Below are positions 48,611-59,738 of a DNA stretch of 64,000 bases, one piece after another. Source of the stretch: Ctena decussata (taxonomy: Eukaryota > Mollusca > Bivalvia > Lucinida > Lucinidae); assembly GCA_963989385.1 (NCBI GenBank), contig OZ022502.1, positions 8,819,001 through 8,883,000 on the forward strand, given 5' to 3'. The translations under genes were made by a program, and so were the position numbers. Numbering within the stretch: the first letter of the stretch is position 1; each line of letters opens with the position of its first letter. The notes under the pieces were generated by a model that did no database searches, was not told the DNA's origin, and worked only from the letters and a program-made list of their open reading frames with translations.

Positions 48611-48853
48611 AATTACTGGACCTCTATGAGGTTATTGAATACTTAAGTTCAGAACTGGGCATATATGTGTAAAATCAGGTAACTGAAACTTTAGGCCCTT
48701 ACAGAATGCCCAAAACATCAAGACTGTATACCCAAAATACAAGGGCCATAATCCTCCTAATATAAATCTGATGAAAAATGAACAATGCATTTATGAAAAT
48801 TCAGCCCAATAATATGAATAGTTGTTGAGTTTATCCCTTTACCTTTAAGTAAA

Positions 48854-49722
48854 GGAAGTGTCTCCTGCCAGCCAGCTGGCAGGAGACTTTTTGGTCTCCT
48901 GCCAGCTGGGTGGCACTAGACCTAAAAGTCTCCTGCCAGCCGGCTACTGGAATACTGATGAGAAAATTCCTTTTTTCATGGCATTATGATGAATAGCTAT
49001 ATTTTATTGTATTTAACATTTAGTTAACTTATTGAACATTTTATTAACTTAAATTTTCATTTTGGTTGGTCTGGCTTTCAGTATGTAAAATTAGAACATT
49101 AATCCATTTTTGTTTTGACATTAAACAATCTTGAAATTAGCAGGAGACCCTCATACATTATCATTTGTTTAACATTAAACTGCTTAATTTTCTTTTCTAT
49201 GAATTTGGTCTTGTATACAGATAGGTTTGAAAAGCCCCCTTTGATCTTAAAGTTTCAATATGCACTAAGTTTTACACAAATTTACTAGCTTTCTCACAAG
49301 CTGTTCCCTATAGTTGCATTTTTGCAGTTCAGTCAGGCAAATTTATCAACTAATTCTTTCTACCAGGCAAAATATGTAACAGTTTCAATATGAAACTTCC
49401 ATTATCATAAAGGCAATTATGCAAGCAGAATAAGCATATAAAATTTCAGTGAAAATTGTTAAGTAGTAGTTTGAGTTAGTTCCCTTGCAAAGTATAATTT
49501 GAGTTACTTCCCTTGTAAATTCTATTTTTAGAATGTCGGCTTATTTATACTTTTTGCTTATTTGTTTATTTGTTTGCATATATTATGTTAATGTAATTAT
49601 ACTATTGATGTCACATCAACTTTAAAAGATATATTTAGATATACTCAAGAATACTGTGAAATGTGATGTCCCTTTATTTATTTTATTAGCATTTCAATAG
49701 CCGGCTGGTAGGAGACCTCGCC
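48854..49722. mobile_element. 869-bp TIR element with 9-bp duplication
   Basis: The inverted ends are about 24 bp and imperfect (GGAAGTGTCTCCTGCCAGCC against GGCGAGGTCTCCTACCAGCC). TTAAGTAAA flanks both sides (48845-48853 and 49723-49731). The matching site in copy 1 is empty (TTAAGTGAATGTCTACT). The left end holds further copies of TCTCCTGCCAGC (48861, 48895, 48929). A 9-bp duplication suggests a Mutator-like element. No transposase. Confidence 0.8.
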
Positions 49723-51658
49723 TTAAGTAAAAGTCTACTATCTATGAAAGGGGAATAACTCTGTCACTAATAAATTTAGCATATCCTAACAATAATCAGA
49801 ATAATCAATTTACCAAATGCTAATAGCGTACAAAATTTCAGCTCTCTCGGCCAAACGGTTCAAAAGTTGGAAAAATGACAAAAACGAAAAAAGGGCCATA
49901 ACTTTGTAAAATATAGGACAATTGAAATTGCAAAATCACATGCACATTTTAAGATCATGATGAAACATTCTGCACAATTTCAAGTCAATCTGATATAAGA
50001 TGTGGCAGGAGTTGCGGGGACAAGGTCTAAGTCAGCAAGGGCCATAACTCCATTAAAAATGGCTGTAACAAAAATAACAAGAGCTGTCACCTGACAGCAT
50101 AGCTCGCCTGAATAGGTGCTTGCCCATCATACAGTCGCTTTGCAGGTTTGGACTTCTATGCATAAAACTTTCAGGCAAGCATGTCCATAATGACAACACA
50201 TTTATAAGCAAAAGCTATCTAAGAAATAAGTCTTAAAATAAAAAAATCCACATTGAGCCATTATCTAACATCAGTCCAAGTATTAGTATCAACTGAGTCC
50301 ATCGTGGCACTGTGAAATTATGTCTTCATAAATATAAAACTTTAACCAAAATCTTTAAGACAATATTATAAGTCGATGACCTTGACTTCAAGGTCATCCA
50401 GTTGGGTAAGTATATAGTGTTTTGTAAAAACTCAAAAAAGTGTCTAACATCAGTTCAAGTGTAAACTAAATCTCTGCCAAGCATTATGAATCAGTATGCA
50501 ATTAGAAAACTTCAATAAAGAACAAATTTCCAAAGTCCGTGACCTTGACATCAAGTCAGTGTGCCGGGTTGGGGTGGTACTCGGCAAAACTTTGGACTAA
50601 TATCTAACTAAAGTGCAAATATAACAAGAGCTGTTGCCTGACAGCATAGCTCACCTGAATAAGTGCTTGCCCATGACACAGTTGCTATGGTGGTGTGGAC
50701 TGCTAGGCATAAAACTTCAAACAAGCATGTCCATAATGACAACACATTTATAAACAAACGCTATCTCAGAAATAAGTCTTAAAATAAAATAAAAATAAAA
50801 CTAGAAATGTGTCCATACGACACGGATGCCCCCGCCTAGTGCCCTAAGTAAGATGGCGCCTTGTTTAAGGTAAAGGCACTTGTAGCATAACTAGGTTCAC
50901 AAAGGCACACTTCTGTGGTACATGTTTTATTGTTTTCCTTGGGCAGATGTATTGTGCTTCTTGAGAAGTACATGGCGGGGGGGGGGGGGGGGGGGCTTGG
51001 ATGTGGGGGTGTCATGACTGATATGTGATGATATTCTGTATCTTATCGCAGAAATGGATGCCATGCAACTTTCCAAAAGAAATAGCCCGGAAACAAGTAA
51101 CTTTTCAAAAACTAACAAACGGACACCATTATTGTATGAAATGAAGTCGAAAAAGGGCCATAACTCCCACAATAATAGACGGATTTTACTAAACATTGAA
51201 CTTGACCTGTATTTTATGATTATATACCTGTGTATAAAATATGGATTCAATATACCGATGCTTTCAAAAGATAATGAACGGAAACCAGTTTTTCATACAA
51301 AATGAAGTCAAAAACGGGCCATAACTCCCACAATAATCGACGGATTTTGCCCAACATCAAACTTGACCTGTATTTTATGATTATATACGTGTGTATAAAA
51401 TATCATTTCAATACACCAATGCTTTCAAAAGATATCGAACGGAAACCATTTTTTCATACAAAATAAAGTCGAAAAAGGGCCATAACTCCCACAATAATTG
51501 ACGGATTTTGCCCAACATCGAACTTGACCTGTATTTTATGATTATATACCTGTGTATAAAATATGAATTCAATACACCAATGCAATCAAAAGATATCGAA
51601 CGGAAACCATTTTTTCATACAAAGTAAAGTAGAAAAAGGGCCATAACTCCCACAATAA

Positions 51659-51832
51659 CAGGCCTCATACTGACAAAGTTTTTCCAAGCCTGAAATGCCT
51701 GCTTTCGCAACCTAAAATAGCCCTTTTTAAGCAGAAAAACACTGAAAACTTAAAAAACAAAGCCTGAAATCAAGTAAAATTCAAGAAATGAAAGCCTGAA
51801 ATCCTGCAGAAGCCTGAAAAGTATGAGGCCTG
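51659..51832. mobile_element. 174-bp MITE, 5-bp duplication
   Basis: Perfect 13-bp inverted ends, CAGGCCTCATACT / AGTATGAGGCCTG, with AATAA on both sides (51654-51658 and 51833-51837). The interior repeats AAAGCCTGAAATC. The 5-bp duplication and CAGG start match the CAGGG elements at 2387 and 56229. Confidence 0.85.
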
Positions 51833-52548
51833 AATAATCGACGGATTTTGCCCAACATCGAACTTGACCTGTATTTTATGATTATATACCTGTGTATAAA
51901 ATATGAATTCAATACACCAATGCTTTCAAAAGATATCGAACGGAAACCATTTATTCATAGAAACAGAAGTCGAAAAAGGGCCATAACTCCCACAATAATT
52001 GACGGATTTTACCCAACATCGAACTTGACCTGTATTTTATGATTATATAGCTGTGTATAAAATATAATTCAATACACTAATGCTTTCAAAAGATATTGAA
52101 CGGAAACCATTTCGCACGTACGTACGTACGTACGCTACGTACGTACAAAACTTAAAAATCAAAGCCTGAAATAAAGTAAAATTCAAGAAATGAAAGCCTG
52201 AAATCCTGCAGAAGCCTGAAAAGTATGAGGCCTGAATAATCGACGGATTTTGCCCAACATCGAACTTGACCTGTATTTTATGATTATATACCTGTGTATA
52301 AAATATGAATTCAATACACCAATGCTTTCAAAAGATATCGAACGGAAACCATTTCTTCATAGAAACAGAAGTCAAAAAAGGGCCATAACTCCCACAATAA
52401 TTGACGGATTTTACCCAACATCGAACTTGACCTGTATTTTATGATTATATAGCTGTGTATGAAATATGAATTCAATACACCAATGCTTTCAAAAGATATT
52501 GAACGGAAACCATTTCGTACGTACGTACGTACGCTACGTACGTATGTA
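51745..52548 (+). repeat. 402-bp direct duplication
   Basis: 51745-52146 is repeated from 52147. It includes the right half of the 174-bp MITE and the following family B core. The first copy ends in an ACGT tract, so exchange between ACGT-rich tracts is a possible cause. Confidence 0.75.
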
Positions 52549-52594
52549 CGTACGTACGTACGTACGCTACGTACGTATGTACGTACGTACGTAC
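52517..52594. repeat. (ACGT)n self-complementary microsatellite
   Basis: ACGTACGT runs broken by GCTACG and GTATGT form the pre-hairpin tract of the family B element. Each ACGT is its own complement, so the whole tract can fold on itself. Confidence 0.9.
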
Positions 52595-52973
52595 GGACAG
52601 GGGTGATACTATATGCCCCCCATTTTAAATGGCGGGGGCATAAAAAAATCCACATGAAATTTCAAAGTCCATGAGCTTGAGGACAAAGAACTAAGGGGTA
52701 GAGGGGTAAGGGGTTGGGTGTGGGTGGGTGGGTGGGTGGGTGTGTGGGGGGGGGGGGGGCTAGGATGTATCAAAACCTTGAACCATTATCCAATATCAGT
52801 CCAAGTATTAGTATCAACTGAGTCCATTGTGGCCCTGTGAAATTATGTCTTATAAATATATAACACTAACCAAAATCTTGTAGACAAAATTCAAAATTGA
52901 TAACCTTGGCTTCAAGGTCATCCGGTGGGGTAAGTATATAGTGTTTTGTAAAAACTCAAAAGTGTCTAACATC

Positions 52974-54371
52974 TAGGGGTGCGCGATATTACCGGTATAC
53001 CGGTAAATCGTGATTCAAAATTGCCATGATACGAATCACGATACGTTTTGGCCATACCGGTACGCTCGGTAAATTACGGAAGTTTTCGGACATTCTCGTG
53101 AAAACGTTTTATATGCTTTTAATTAACAGTTTCCTTTTCATTTCGTTAGTAATTTTTTTTTTATTTCAAAATATTCTTTTTTCATGAAACGGATCTAGCA
53201 GTGACCGTTAACTTTTGAAAGAAATTCAAGCTTTTTCACCTTGTATTAAAAATGGCGCTCCGGAAGGAGGCGCTACAGTCGCATGCGCGACACGCCTCTT
53301 TGGACCGAAAGGTGAAGACGCGAGTCACTGTATTTATAGGTCACTGGATCTAGGTAGTGGAGTCAATTAAAGCCAATATAGTCTTTAAAAACAGGTTTTG
53401 TTTGTTTACTTTTGCCGGAGACTCTCTTCCTCTTATGTCTTTTATCTCCGTAATCTTCACGCACAAAGACAGATGTAAACAAAAATTACCGTGATTGTAC
53501 CTTAATGTCCAGTTAAATCCTTTTGTTAGTATCCAATTGATCCTATCACTCCAACGGTATGATCATTTTGACACATAATCCCATTCATAACTTAAATATT
53601 CGAGCATCTTTTGAACATTTTTTTTGTGTGTGTATATCTTAGTACATTTTCACTTACGGGAAATTTCATTATTTTGTTGGCATACACTGCAGATCCTGAT
53701 CACACTGCTCCAAGGAGTTGTCTGATCTGGGTCTACAACATTTACTCAGCAATTACTGTCCGATTATTTAGCATATCTCCTTTTCATGTCACCGATAAAA
53801 TAATTCGCCTAGACTTCGTGCATGCAATTTCATCGCCTAGCAGAGACGTCGACTTCACATCTTCGAAAGTCGGAAGATGATGCCAACTAAAAACATACCT
53901 TATCGCGAGAAGAGTAACTAGTCGGAGTGTTTTTATGTCAATTCCTTTGATCTTTGATGACAACCAGTGTTGAAAATCTGCATGCTTTTTTCATTCTCGC
54001 CTTGGGGCAAAACTGGGTCAGAGCAGAATAACAAAGAATTCATGCACTAGAAGCATGGAGACTAGGGTCATGTCAGTAAGTAAGTCAATTAGTAAAATAA
54101 AATGAGATCGCACACTTGTAACAGTTGCATTTTAATAAAGTACAGGAGCTGGTGTTTTTTTTGGTGTAAAAATAAACATGTAAAGAATGGGATGTTCATT
54201 TTTTATTACAATCATTTAATAAAAGACAGAAGCAAACAACACAGTAAAAGCAAGTAACATAGAAGTACGAACTGAAAAGGAAGTCGCGATATATCGTGAT
54301 ACATATCCCGATACAGACCAGTGTATCGTGATATATCCTGATACGGTTTTCAGTGGCGATACCCACCCCTA
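52974..54371. mobile_element. hAT-type element, 1,398 bp, internally deleted
   Basis: Ends TAGGGGTG / CACCCCTA with the 8-bp target duplication CTAACATC (52966-52973 and 54372-54379). Subterminal ATACCGGTAT and TATCGTGATA motifs are typical of hAT ends. A GC-rich patch at 53250-53300 (GGCGCTCCGGAAGGAGGCGC) may be a remnant promoter. An 89-residue frame at 53611-53880 is not recognisable as transposase. Confidence 0.9.
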
Positions 54372-55732
54372 CTAACATCAGTTCAAGTGTAAACTAAATC
54401 TCTGTCAAGCATTATGGATCAGTATGCAATTAGAACACCTTAATAAAGACCAAATTTCCTAAGTCCCTGACCTTGACATCAAGGTCACTGAGCGGGGTTG
54501 GGGTAGTACTATGTAAAAGTTTATACTAATATATAACTACAGTGCAAATATAAAAAGAATTCATCTATGGGTTCAGGAGATATGTGTCTTTAAAAAACTT
54601 TAACCAAAACATCCAATCAATAAAAGGACAATTTTCTAAGTCAATGACCTTGACATCAAGGTCACTGAGGGGGGTGGGGATAGTACCTTGGAAAACTTTG
54701 AACCAATATCTAACTATAGTGCAAGTATCAAAGGAATCCATCCATGGGTTAAGGAGATATTGGGCTTTATAAAACTTTAACCAAAACATCCAGTCCAAAA
54801 AACTCCCAATTTTCTAAGTCCATGACCTTGACATCAAGGTCACGAAGTGGGGTGGGGGTGGCACCCTGTTAAACTTTGGACCAATATCTAACTACAGTAC
54901 AAGTATCAAAAGAATCCATCCATGGGTTAGGGAGATATAGGTCTTTAAAAAACTTTAACCAAAACATCCAATCCGGACGCCGACGCGGACGCGGACGCCG
55001 ACGCCAAGGTGACAACAATAGCTCTTCCTGAACTTTCGTTCAGGCGAGCTAAAAAGAATTCATCACTGGGTTCAGGAGATATGTGTCTTTAAAAGACTTT
55101 AACCAAAACATCCATTCAATAAATTGACAATTTTCTAAGTCCATGACCTTGACATCAAGGTCACTGAGGGGGGTGGGGGTAGTACCTTGCAAAACTTTGG
55201 ACCAATATCTAACTACAGTGCAAGTATCAAAGGAATCCATCCATGGGTTAAGGAGATATTGGGCTTTATAAAACTTTAACCAAAACATTCAGTCCAAAAA
55301 TACTCCCAATTTTCTAAGTCCATGACCTTGACATCAAGGTCATGGAGTGGGGTGGGGGTGGTACCCTGTTAAACTTTGGACCAATATCTACCTACAGTGC
55401 AAGTATCAAAAGAATCCATCCATGGGTTAAGGAGATATAGGTCTTTAAAAAACTTTAACCAAAACATCCAATCCGGACGCCGACGCGGACGCTGACGCTA
55501 ACGCCGACGTGACAACAATAGCTCTTCCTGAACTTTCGTTCAGGCGAGCTAAAAAACCACATGCACATCTTCATATCATAAGAATACAATCTGTAAAATT
55601 TCAAATCAATCTGACGAAAGACGTAGGAGGAGTTGCGGGGACAAGATTTCAGACCGACGAAAGGACGGACGGACTGATACACGGACGGTCAAGGGTCATT
55701 TCTATAGTCCCCCTCCGCCTACGTCAGGTGAA

Positions 55733-56228
55733 AAAATAATGAAGAAATAGCATTCCATTCAACCTGACACATCTTATTACATACAAAGCCATCCCAAAAT
55801 TCTGAGACTGTATATTATACTTATCCAGATCTCCAGATAAGTAGGGGTTTTGAGGATATTTCTGAGATCATTCTTCATATCTGCCAATAAAAACAGATGT
55901 TATCCCTCATTAGCACAGTCTGACCAAGATGATTCTACAGGGTACTGAGAGGTCACAACTGAAGTTTTCATACAAAAGTATGATAAATTATCCCTAAATT
56001 ATCCCTGTCACCCTCTATCTGAAGCGCTGTGTACTTACCATTTATTCTTTTGACCTCATTTAATTCATTCCTAGACACAAGCAAATGTTTGTAGCTGAAA
56101 AAAGAAGAACACAGAAATAAGCTTCTGGGTACAGCTATAAATAAGCTGAACCTGGGCATATGATAATCCAAGTTTTTTTCTCCTTTACAATTTCTCCACA
56201 AGACATATGGGCATTAATACTCAAATAA
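55733..56228. other. No feature recognised
   Basis: Unassigned AT-rich DNA after the family E tail. It has a small foldback (ATCCAGATCTCCAGATAAG, about 55824) but no long frame. Confidence 0.4.
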
Positions 56229-56892
56229 CAGGGCTCGAAATTTACACTCGTCCGCTCGTATTTACGAGTAGCTGATTGGTAAGGACGAGTGGAAATTGTC
56301 ACTGACTTGCCCTGCCGGACGAGTAGGTTTTTCCTCCATGAAAATTGTCTAATCATGCCGTTCAGGAAAAGCACTTTACAAATCGATCAAATTACAGCAA
56401 ACAAATATTGACTGTAACGCAAAAAGCATGAAATCCCGCAAAATGAAAACGGAAATGGCAAACTGTAAATAAACGGTGCGCCTGCGCATATCGAACATCG
56501 ACCCGATGAGGATTCGCACCAACGCGGTTTCGCCTAAGTTGTTTGCGCTCTATAACTGCACGATTACAAATGCATAATCCAACTCAAATAGTTGTATAGG
56601 ACATTATTTTCACGTCCTCTCTTGAATAAAGCAGAAAAAATCTACTTTGGTGCAGAAATCTTTATTAACGAAATCTCTTTGGCAAAACCTGAATTGGGAC
56701 GAAACCATATACCTACGGAAAGTACCGGAAATAACCGAGTGAAAATGAAACTGAAAGTAGAATACATTCGAGGGAAAAATGAGTGATATCAGACAGTTTT
56801 TAAGGACGAGTAGATTTTTGAAAGGACGAGTAAAAAAATGAAAGCACTTGCCCTGCAGGACAAGTATGTTCACAAAAAAAATTCGAGCCCTG
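56229..56892. mobile_element. CAGGG non-autonomous DNA element, copy 2
   Basis: The ends CAGGGCTCGAAATTT / AATTCGAGCCCTG are better kept than in copy 1. The 5-bp duplication is AATAA (56224-56228 and 56893-56897). It is nearly collinear with 2387-3063, lacking about 13 bp near 56440. A frame of 64 codons is open in both copies, but it starts with TTG and most differences change the amino acid, so no selection is evident. Confidence 0.85.
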
Positions 56893-58110
56893 AATAAGCC
56901 AGTGTTTCAGAGAATTAAAACACCATAAATACTAAAATCAGCCTGTGTGTCAGAGAGTTTAAACAAGAATTCCACGGAATGCTATGTCGCACCTGCATTG
57001 CGTTTCCACAGTAGTAAAGACTATATAGTTAAAAGAACTTTATGAAAAATGGACAAAAATGCTAGGGTCAACACAATTTTGGATGTAAAATTTTACTAAG
57101 TCAGAAGAGCATGAAATATAGGCAAAGGGTAGGAATAACTGCAACATCCCTCGTGAACATTCTAAGAAGAAACTTTATGCCAGGTGTGATGGCTACAGGT
57201 ATCATACTTCCATACGAAAGGACTAAAGCGCCAGGGACGATATATATTTTGGGGTTTAAAATTTTGCAAAGTCAGCAGAGCATGAAATATATGTAAAGGG
57301 TAAATTAATTGCATCAGCTCTCAAGAACATTCTAAGAAGAAACTGGATGCCATGTTTGATGATTCTAGGTATCATAAAACGTGAGAAATGGACTTAAACA
57401 CTAGGGTGGACATAATTTTGAATATAAAATTTTACTAAGTCCGCAGAGCATGAAATATAGGTCAAGGTATAAACAAGAGCAATAGCCCTCGAAAACATTC
57501 TTAGAAGAAGCTTTATGCCAGGTTTGATGATTGTAGGTATCATAATTTGCGAGATATCTACTTAAATGCTAGGGTCGACGCTAGGGTCGACGTTATTGTT
57601 GGTGGCCTGTTTTACAAAGTCAGCAGAGCATAAAATACAGGGTAAGGGTAAAAATAAGAGCAACAGCCCTCATGAACATCCTAAGAAGAAGTTTTATGCC
57701 AGGTTTGATGATTGTAGGTATCATACTTTGCGAGAAATGGACTTAAATGCTAGAGAGCCTAGGGTCGACGTAATTGTTGACGGACGGACATACGGACGGA
57801 CGTACGGAATGACTGACGTACGGACGGACGGAAAAGTGAACTCCTATATCCCACCTTGCTAAAGCAGGTGCGACAAAAACCATTAATACTAAAATGAGCC
57901 TGTGTTTCAAAGACTTAAAACACCCTTAATACTAAAATCAGCCTGTGTTTCAGAAAGTTAAAACACTGTTATGTAATACTCAAATCAGCCTGTGTTTCAG
58001 AGAGTTAAAACACTACTAATACTAAAATCAGCCTGTGTTTCAGAGAGTTAAAACACCATTAATACTAAAATCAGGCCATGTTTCAGAGAGTTTAAACAGC
58101 ATCTATAATA
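56893..58110 (+). repeat. ~45-bp minisatellite, split by a HINE
   Basis: The unit AATACTAAAATCAGCCTGTG + TTTCAGAGAGTTAAAACACC occurs at 56900-56960 and again at 57880-58110 (about six units). The family H element separates the two blocks. Confidence 0.8.
56961..57877 (+). mobile_element. HINE-like family H element
   Basis: The 5' end is AAACAAGAATTCC...TGTCGCACCTGC. The 3' end (57845-57876) is CACCTTGCTAAAGCAGGTGCGACA. Core: four units of about 160 bp ('CAGAGCATGAAATATA', 'ATTCTAAGAAGAA'). Tail: GACGGACGGACATACGGACG. It is inserted in the minisatellite. Confidence 0.75.
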
Positions 58111-58480
58111 CTAAATAAACGAAGTAACGCATAAACTGCAAAATTGGTTGCATTTTCAAGTGTAATTTCTATACTGGTTCTTTCGCATATTGCTATCATT
58201 GATAATTTCGGTTAGCGTGCGTTTTAGTTTCACGTAGATTTAAAGAATTTGGGAATTAAATTCGTCTTTCATTTTAAATTCTCCCAAGTATTTTTCTAGA
58301 AACTTTGATGTCAACAATGGGTGCGTTTGAGTGAAATTATCCAGTACTCGAATACACTTTTTAAATTAATCCGGTCGTTTCGGCTCTGTGTCGTTATACC
58401 GGCGCGCTGCTTAGCAAGTCCAAATAGCAGGTTCTAATGCAACTAGAAAATGTGTTTATGAAACAGTCCCCTTCTGTAAA
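58111..58480. other. No feature recognised
   Basis: AT-rich then CpG-containing (CCGGCGCGCTGC near 58399). No frame or repeat. Confidence 0.4.
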
Positions 58481-58483
58481 TTT

Positions 58484-58885
58484 GCCATGGAAAATGGCTG
58501 AAATCCACGATTAAAATCCACGGAGTATTCGGACGGCATTTTTAAGGTATCCATGGCCGGTAACGGAAAATCAAGAAATAAAAAGTTCTATGGAAGTTGT
58601 TGATATGCCGTGGAATTTTTTCGCGAAATCAATGGATGTTAGCCGTAGAATCCAAGGCATTTATCCATGGGAAAGAGCCGTAGAAAGTTTCTACGGAAGT
58701 TCTCTATAGATAATTTCCATGGTGTGCAGTATCCGTGGAATCAACAGCATGTTGCCGTGGTTTCTACGGCAGGCTTCCGTAAAATCTACGGCAGGTTTCC
58801 ATGGATTTTATGGCAGGTTTCCATGGATTTAATGACAATTTTCCGTGGCATCTACGGCAGATTTCCATGGATTTAACGGCAGGTT
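58484..58885. repeat. Degenerate CCATGG / CCGTGG / CTACGGC repeat field
   Basis: Short motifs TTTCCATGGATTT, TCCGTGGAATC and TCTACGGCAGG recur about every 20-35 bp on both strands, in no strict period. CCATGG occurs at least seven times. It recalls the CCATGG element at 27165-28360, but the spacers differ and no terminal repeats were found. A 69-residue frame (58667-58876) is a translation of the motif. Confidence 0.65.
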
Positions 58886-59203
58886 AAATCGAGATGGCTG
58901 AATCATAAATTACTTTTCTTCCTAGAGAAGACAAGGGTGATAATATAATGTGAGGCTGAGCAGACCAGTTTGTGGCAGACCTGGTCGGAAACCCTGAAGA
59001 AAGTTTTTTTTTTCTGATACGGCTAATTTGACAGCAGCCTAATATAGGTTTATCATGATGAGTTGATAGGGATCATCAATGACTTCCTTATCTTACCCAA
59101 TTGGCTTTCTCAATACTGAACCATGGAAAATCATTGCAGTTGGTAACTTGCTAGCAGGTTCGTAGTTTGCACGTTGAAAGAAAAAGCAGTATATTGGTAC
59201 GCC

Positions 59204-59310
59204 ATTAGATTAAGCCTGCATAAGAATGTGTAGTTAAGATAACTTACCATCTCGACATGACCCCAGCTGTTTAGTGGATGTTTAGCAAGAAATCCAACAA
59301 CAAAACCATT
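59204..59310 (+). mobile_element. Diverged SINE 3' region
   Basis: TTAAGCCTGCATAAGAATGTG then AACTTACC-TCTCGACATGACC and TGTTTAGTGGATGTTTAGC follow the order of the SINE tail at 30300-30435. The end is CCAACAACAAAACC. The intervening 58886-59203 shows nothing recognisable. Confidence 0.55.
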
Positions 59311-59409
59311 CCTGAAGATGGCTTCAAAGTAATTATCTTGAATATTAGTCTGAGCACCTCATGAAAGATTAGCAATAAGGAGTATTCCATGCATATAGTC
59401 AAAGAAAAT

Positions 59410-59612
59410 CTGTGTTTGGCTTGAGGCTTAACTTCCCTGTCAACGATTTTCCAGTCATGTTGGGATGGTTTCCTGGGTTCAACCAGTACTTAGCAATGGG
59501 GATGAAGTGTCTTGCTCAAGGACACAACACCGCACCCCTCATAAGATTTGATCCCATAACTTTGAGATCAAGAGACTGACACTCTACCAACTGAGCTAAT
59601 TAAACCTTGGAC
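59410..59612 (-). mobile_element. tRNA-derived SINE, copy 1
   Basis: On the minus strand the head reads TTAGCTCAGTTGGTAGAG (A box) ... GTCTCTTGATC (Lys-CTT-like anticodon arm) ... GGGATCAAATC (B box). The body TTGTGTCCTTGAGCAAGACA is a frequent molluscan SINE motif. The tail is shared with 61350-61530 (ACCCAGGAA, CATGACTG-AAAAT). It is a SINE head, not a tRNA gene: the acceptor stem is absent. Confidence 0.75.
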
Positions 59613-59688
59613 GGTGACAGACAATGACGAGAGTCTTGAAACTATGGATTTAGAAGGCAGAAGTACTGTACTATATCTCTGTAGCTAA

Positions 59689-59738
59689 AACAAAGGTGCT
59701 GATCAGCTGTTCCTGTACTGCTGATCTGCACCTTTGTT
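59689..59738. repeat. 19-bp hairpin
   Basis: AACAAAGGTGCTGATCAGC (59689-59707) pairs with 59720-59738 with one mismatch and a 12-bp loop. Confidence 0.8.

Larger units (their letters stand above)
50801..52645 (+). mobile_element. HINE-like family B element nested in family C
   Basis: The 5' end is CTAGAAATGTGTCC...GATGCCCCCGCC. The core is as in 31045-32322. The tail is an (ACGT)n tract (52517-52594). The 3' end is TATGCCCCCCATTTTAAATGGCGGGGGCAT. A run of 19 G lies at 50977-50995. It carries a 174-bp MITE and a 402-bp internal duplication. Confidence 0.75.
50624..55053 (+). mobile_element. HINE-like family C element nested in family C
   Basis: The 5' end is ACAAGAGCTGTTGCC...AGCTCACCTGAA. 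The 3' hairpin at about 55026-55050 matches the outer copy. The tail is GGACGCCGACGCGGACGCGG. It carries a family B element (50801-52645) and a hAT element (52974-54371), and its core reads through both. Confidence 0.75.
50076..55552 (+). mobile_element. HINE-like family C element (outer)
   Basis: The 5' end is ACAAGAGCTGTCACC...AGCTCGCCTGAA. The 3' hairpin at about 55525-55548 (CCTGAACTTTCGTTCAGG) closes in GCGAGCTAA. Core: 'CCTTGACATCAAGGTCA' units. A second family C element is inserted at 50624-55053 between GTGCAAATAT and AAAGAATTCATC. Confidence 0.75.
48611..55732 (+). mobile_element. HINE-like family E, copy 2, carrying nested insertions
   Basis: Core at 48611-48853, 49723-50075 and 55553-55650. 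The 3' tail at 55655-55732 is GGACGGACGG then CTATAGTCCCCCTCCGCCTACGTCAGG. It is interrupted by the 869-bp element (48854-49722) and the family C nest (50076-55552). The core sentence 'AACAAAAATAA / AAAACCACATGCACATC' rejoins across the nest, as in copy 1. Confidence 0.65.

Noticed and set aside
59535..59612. Possible tRNA-Lys gene on the minus strand
   Set aside because: A and B boxes are present, but there is no acceptor stem, the T arm is degraded, and it continues into a SINE body shared with 61350-61530.
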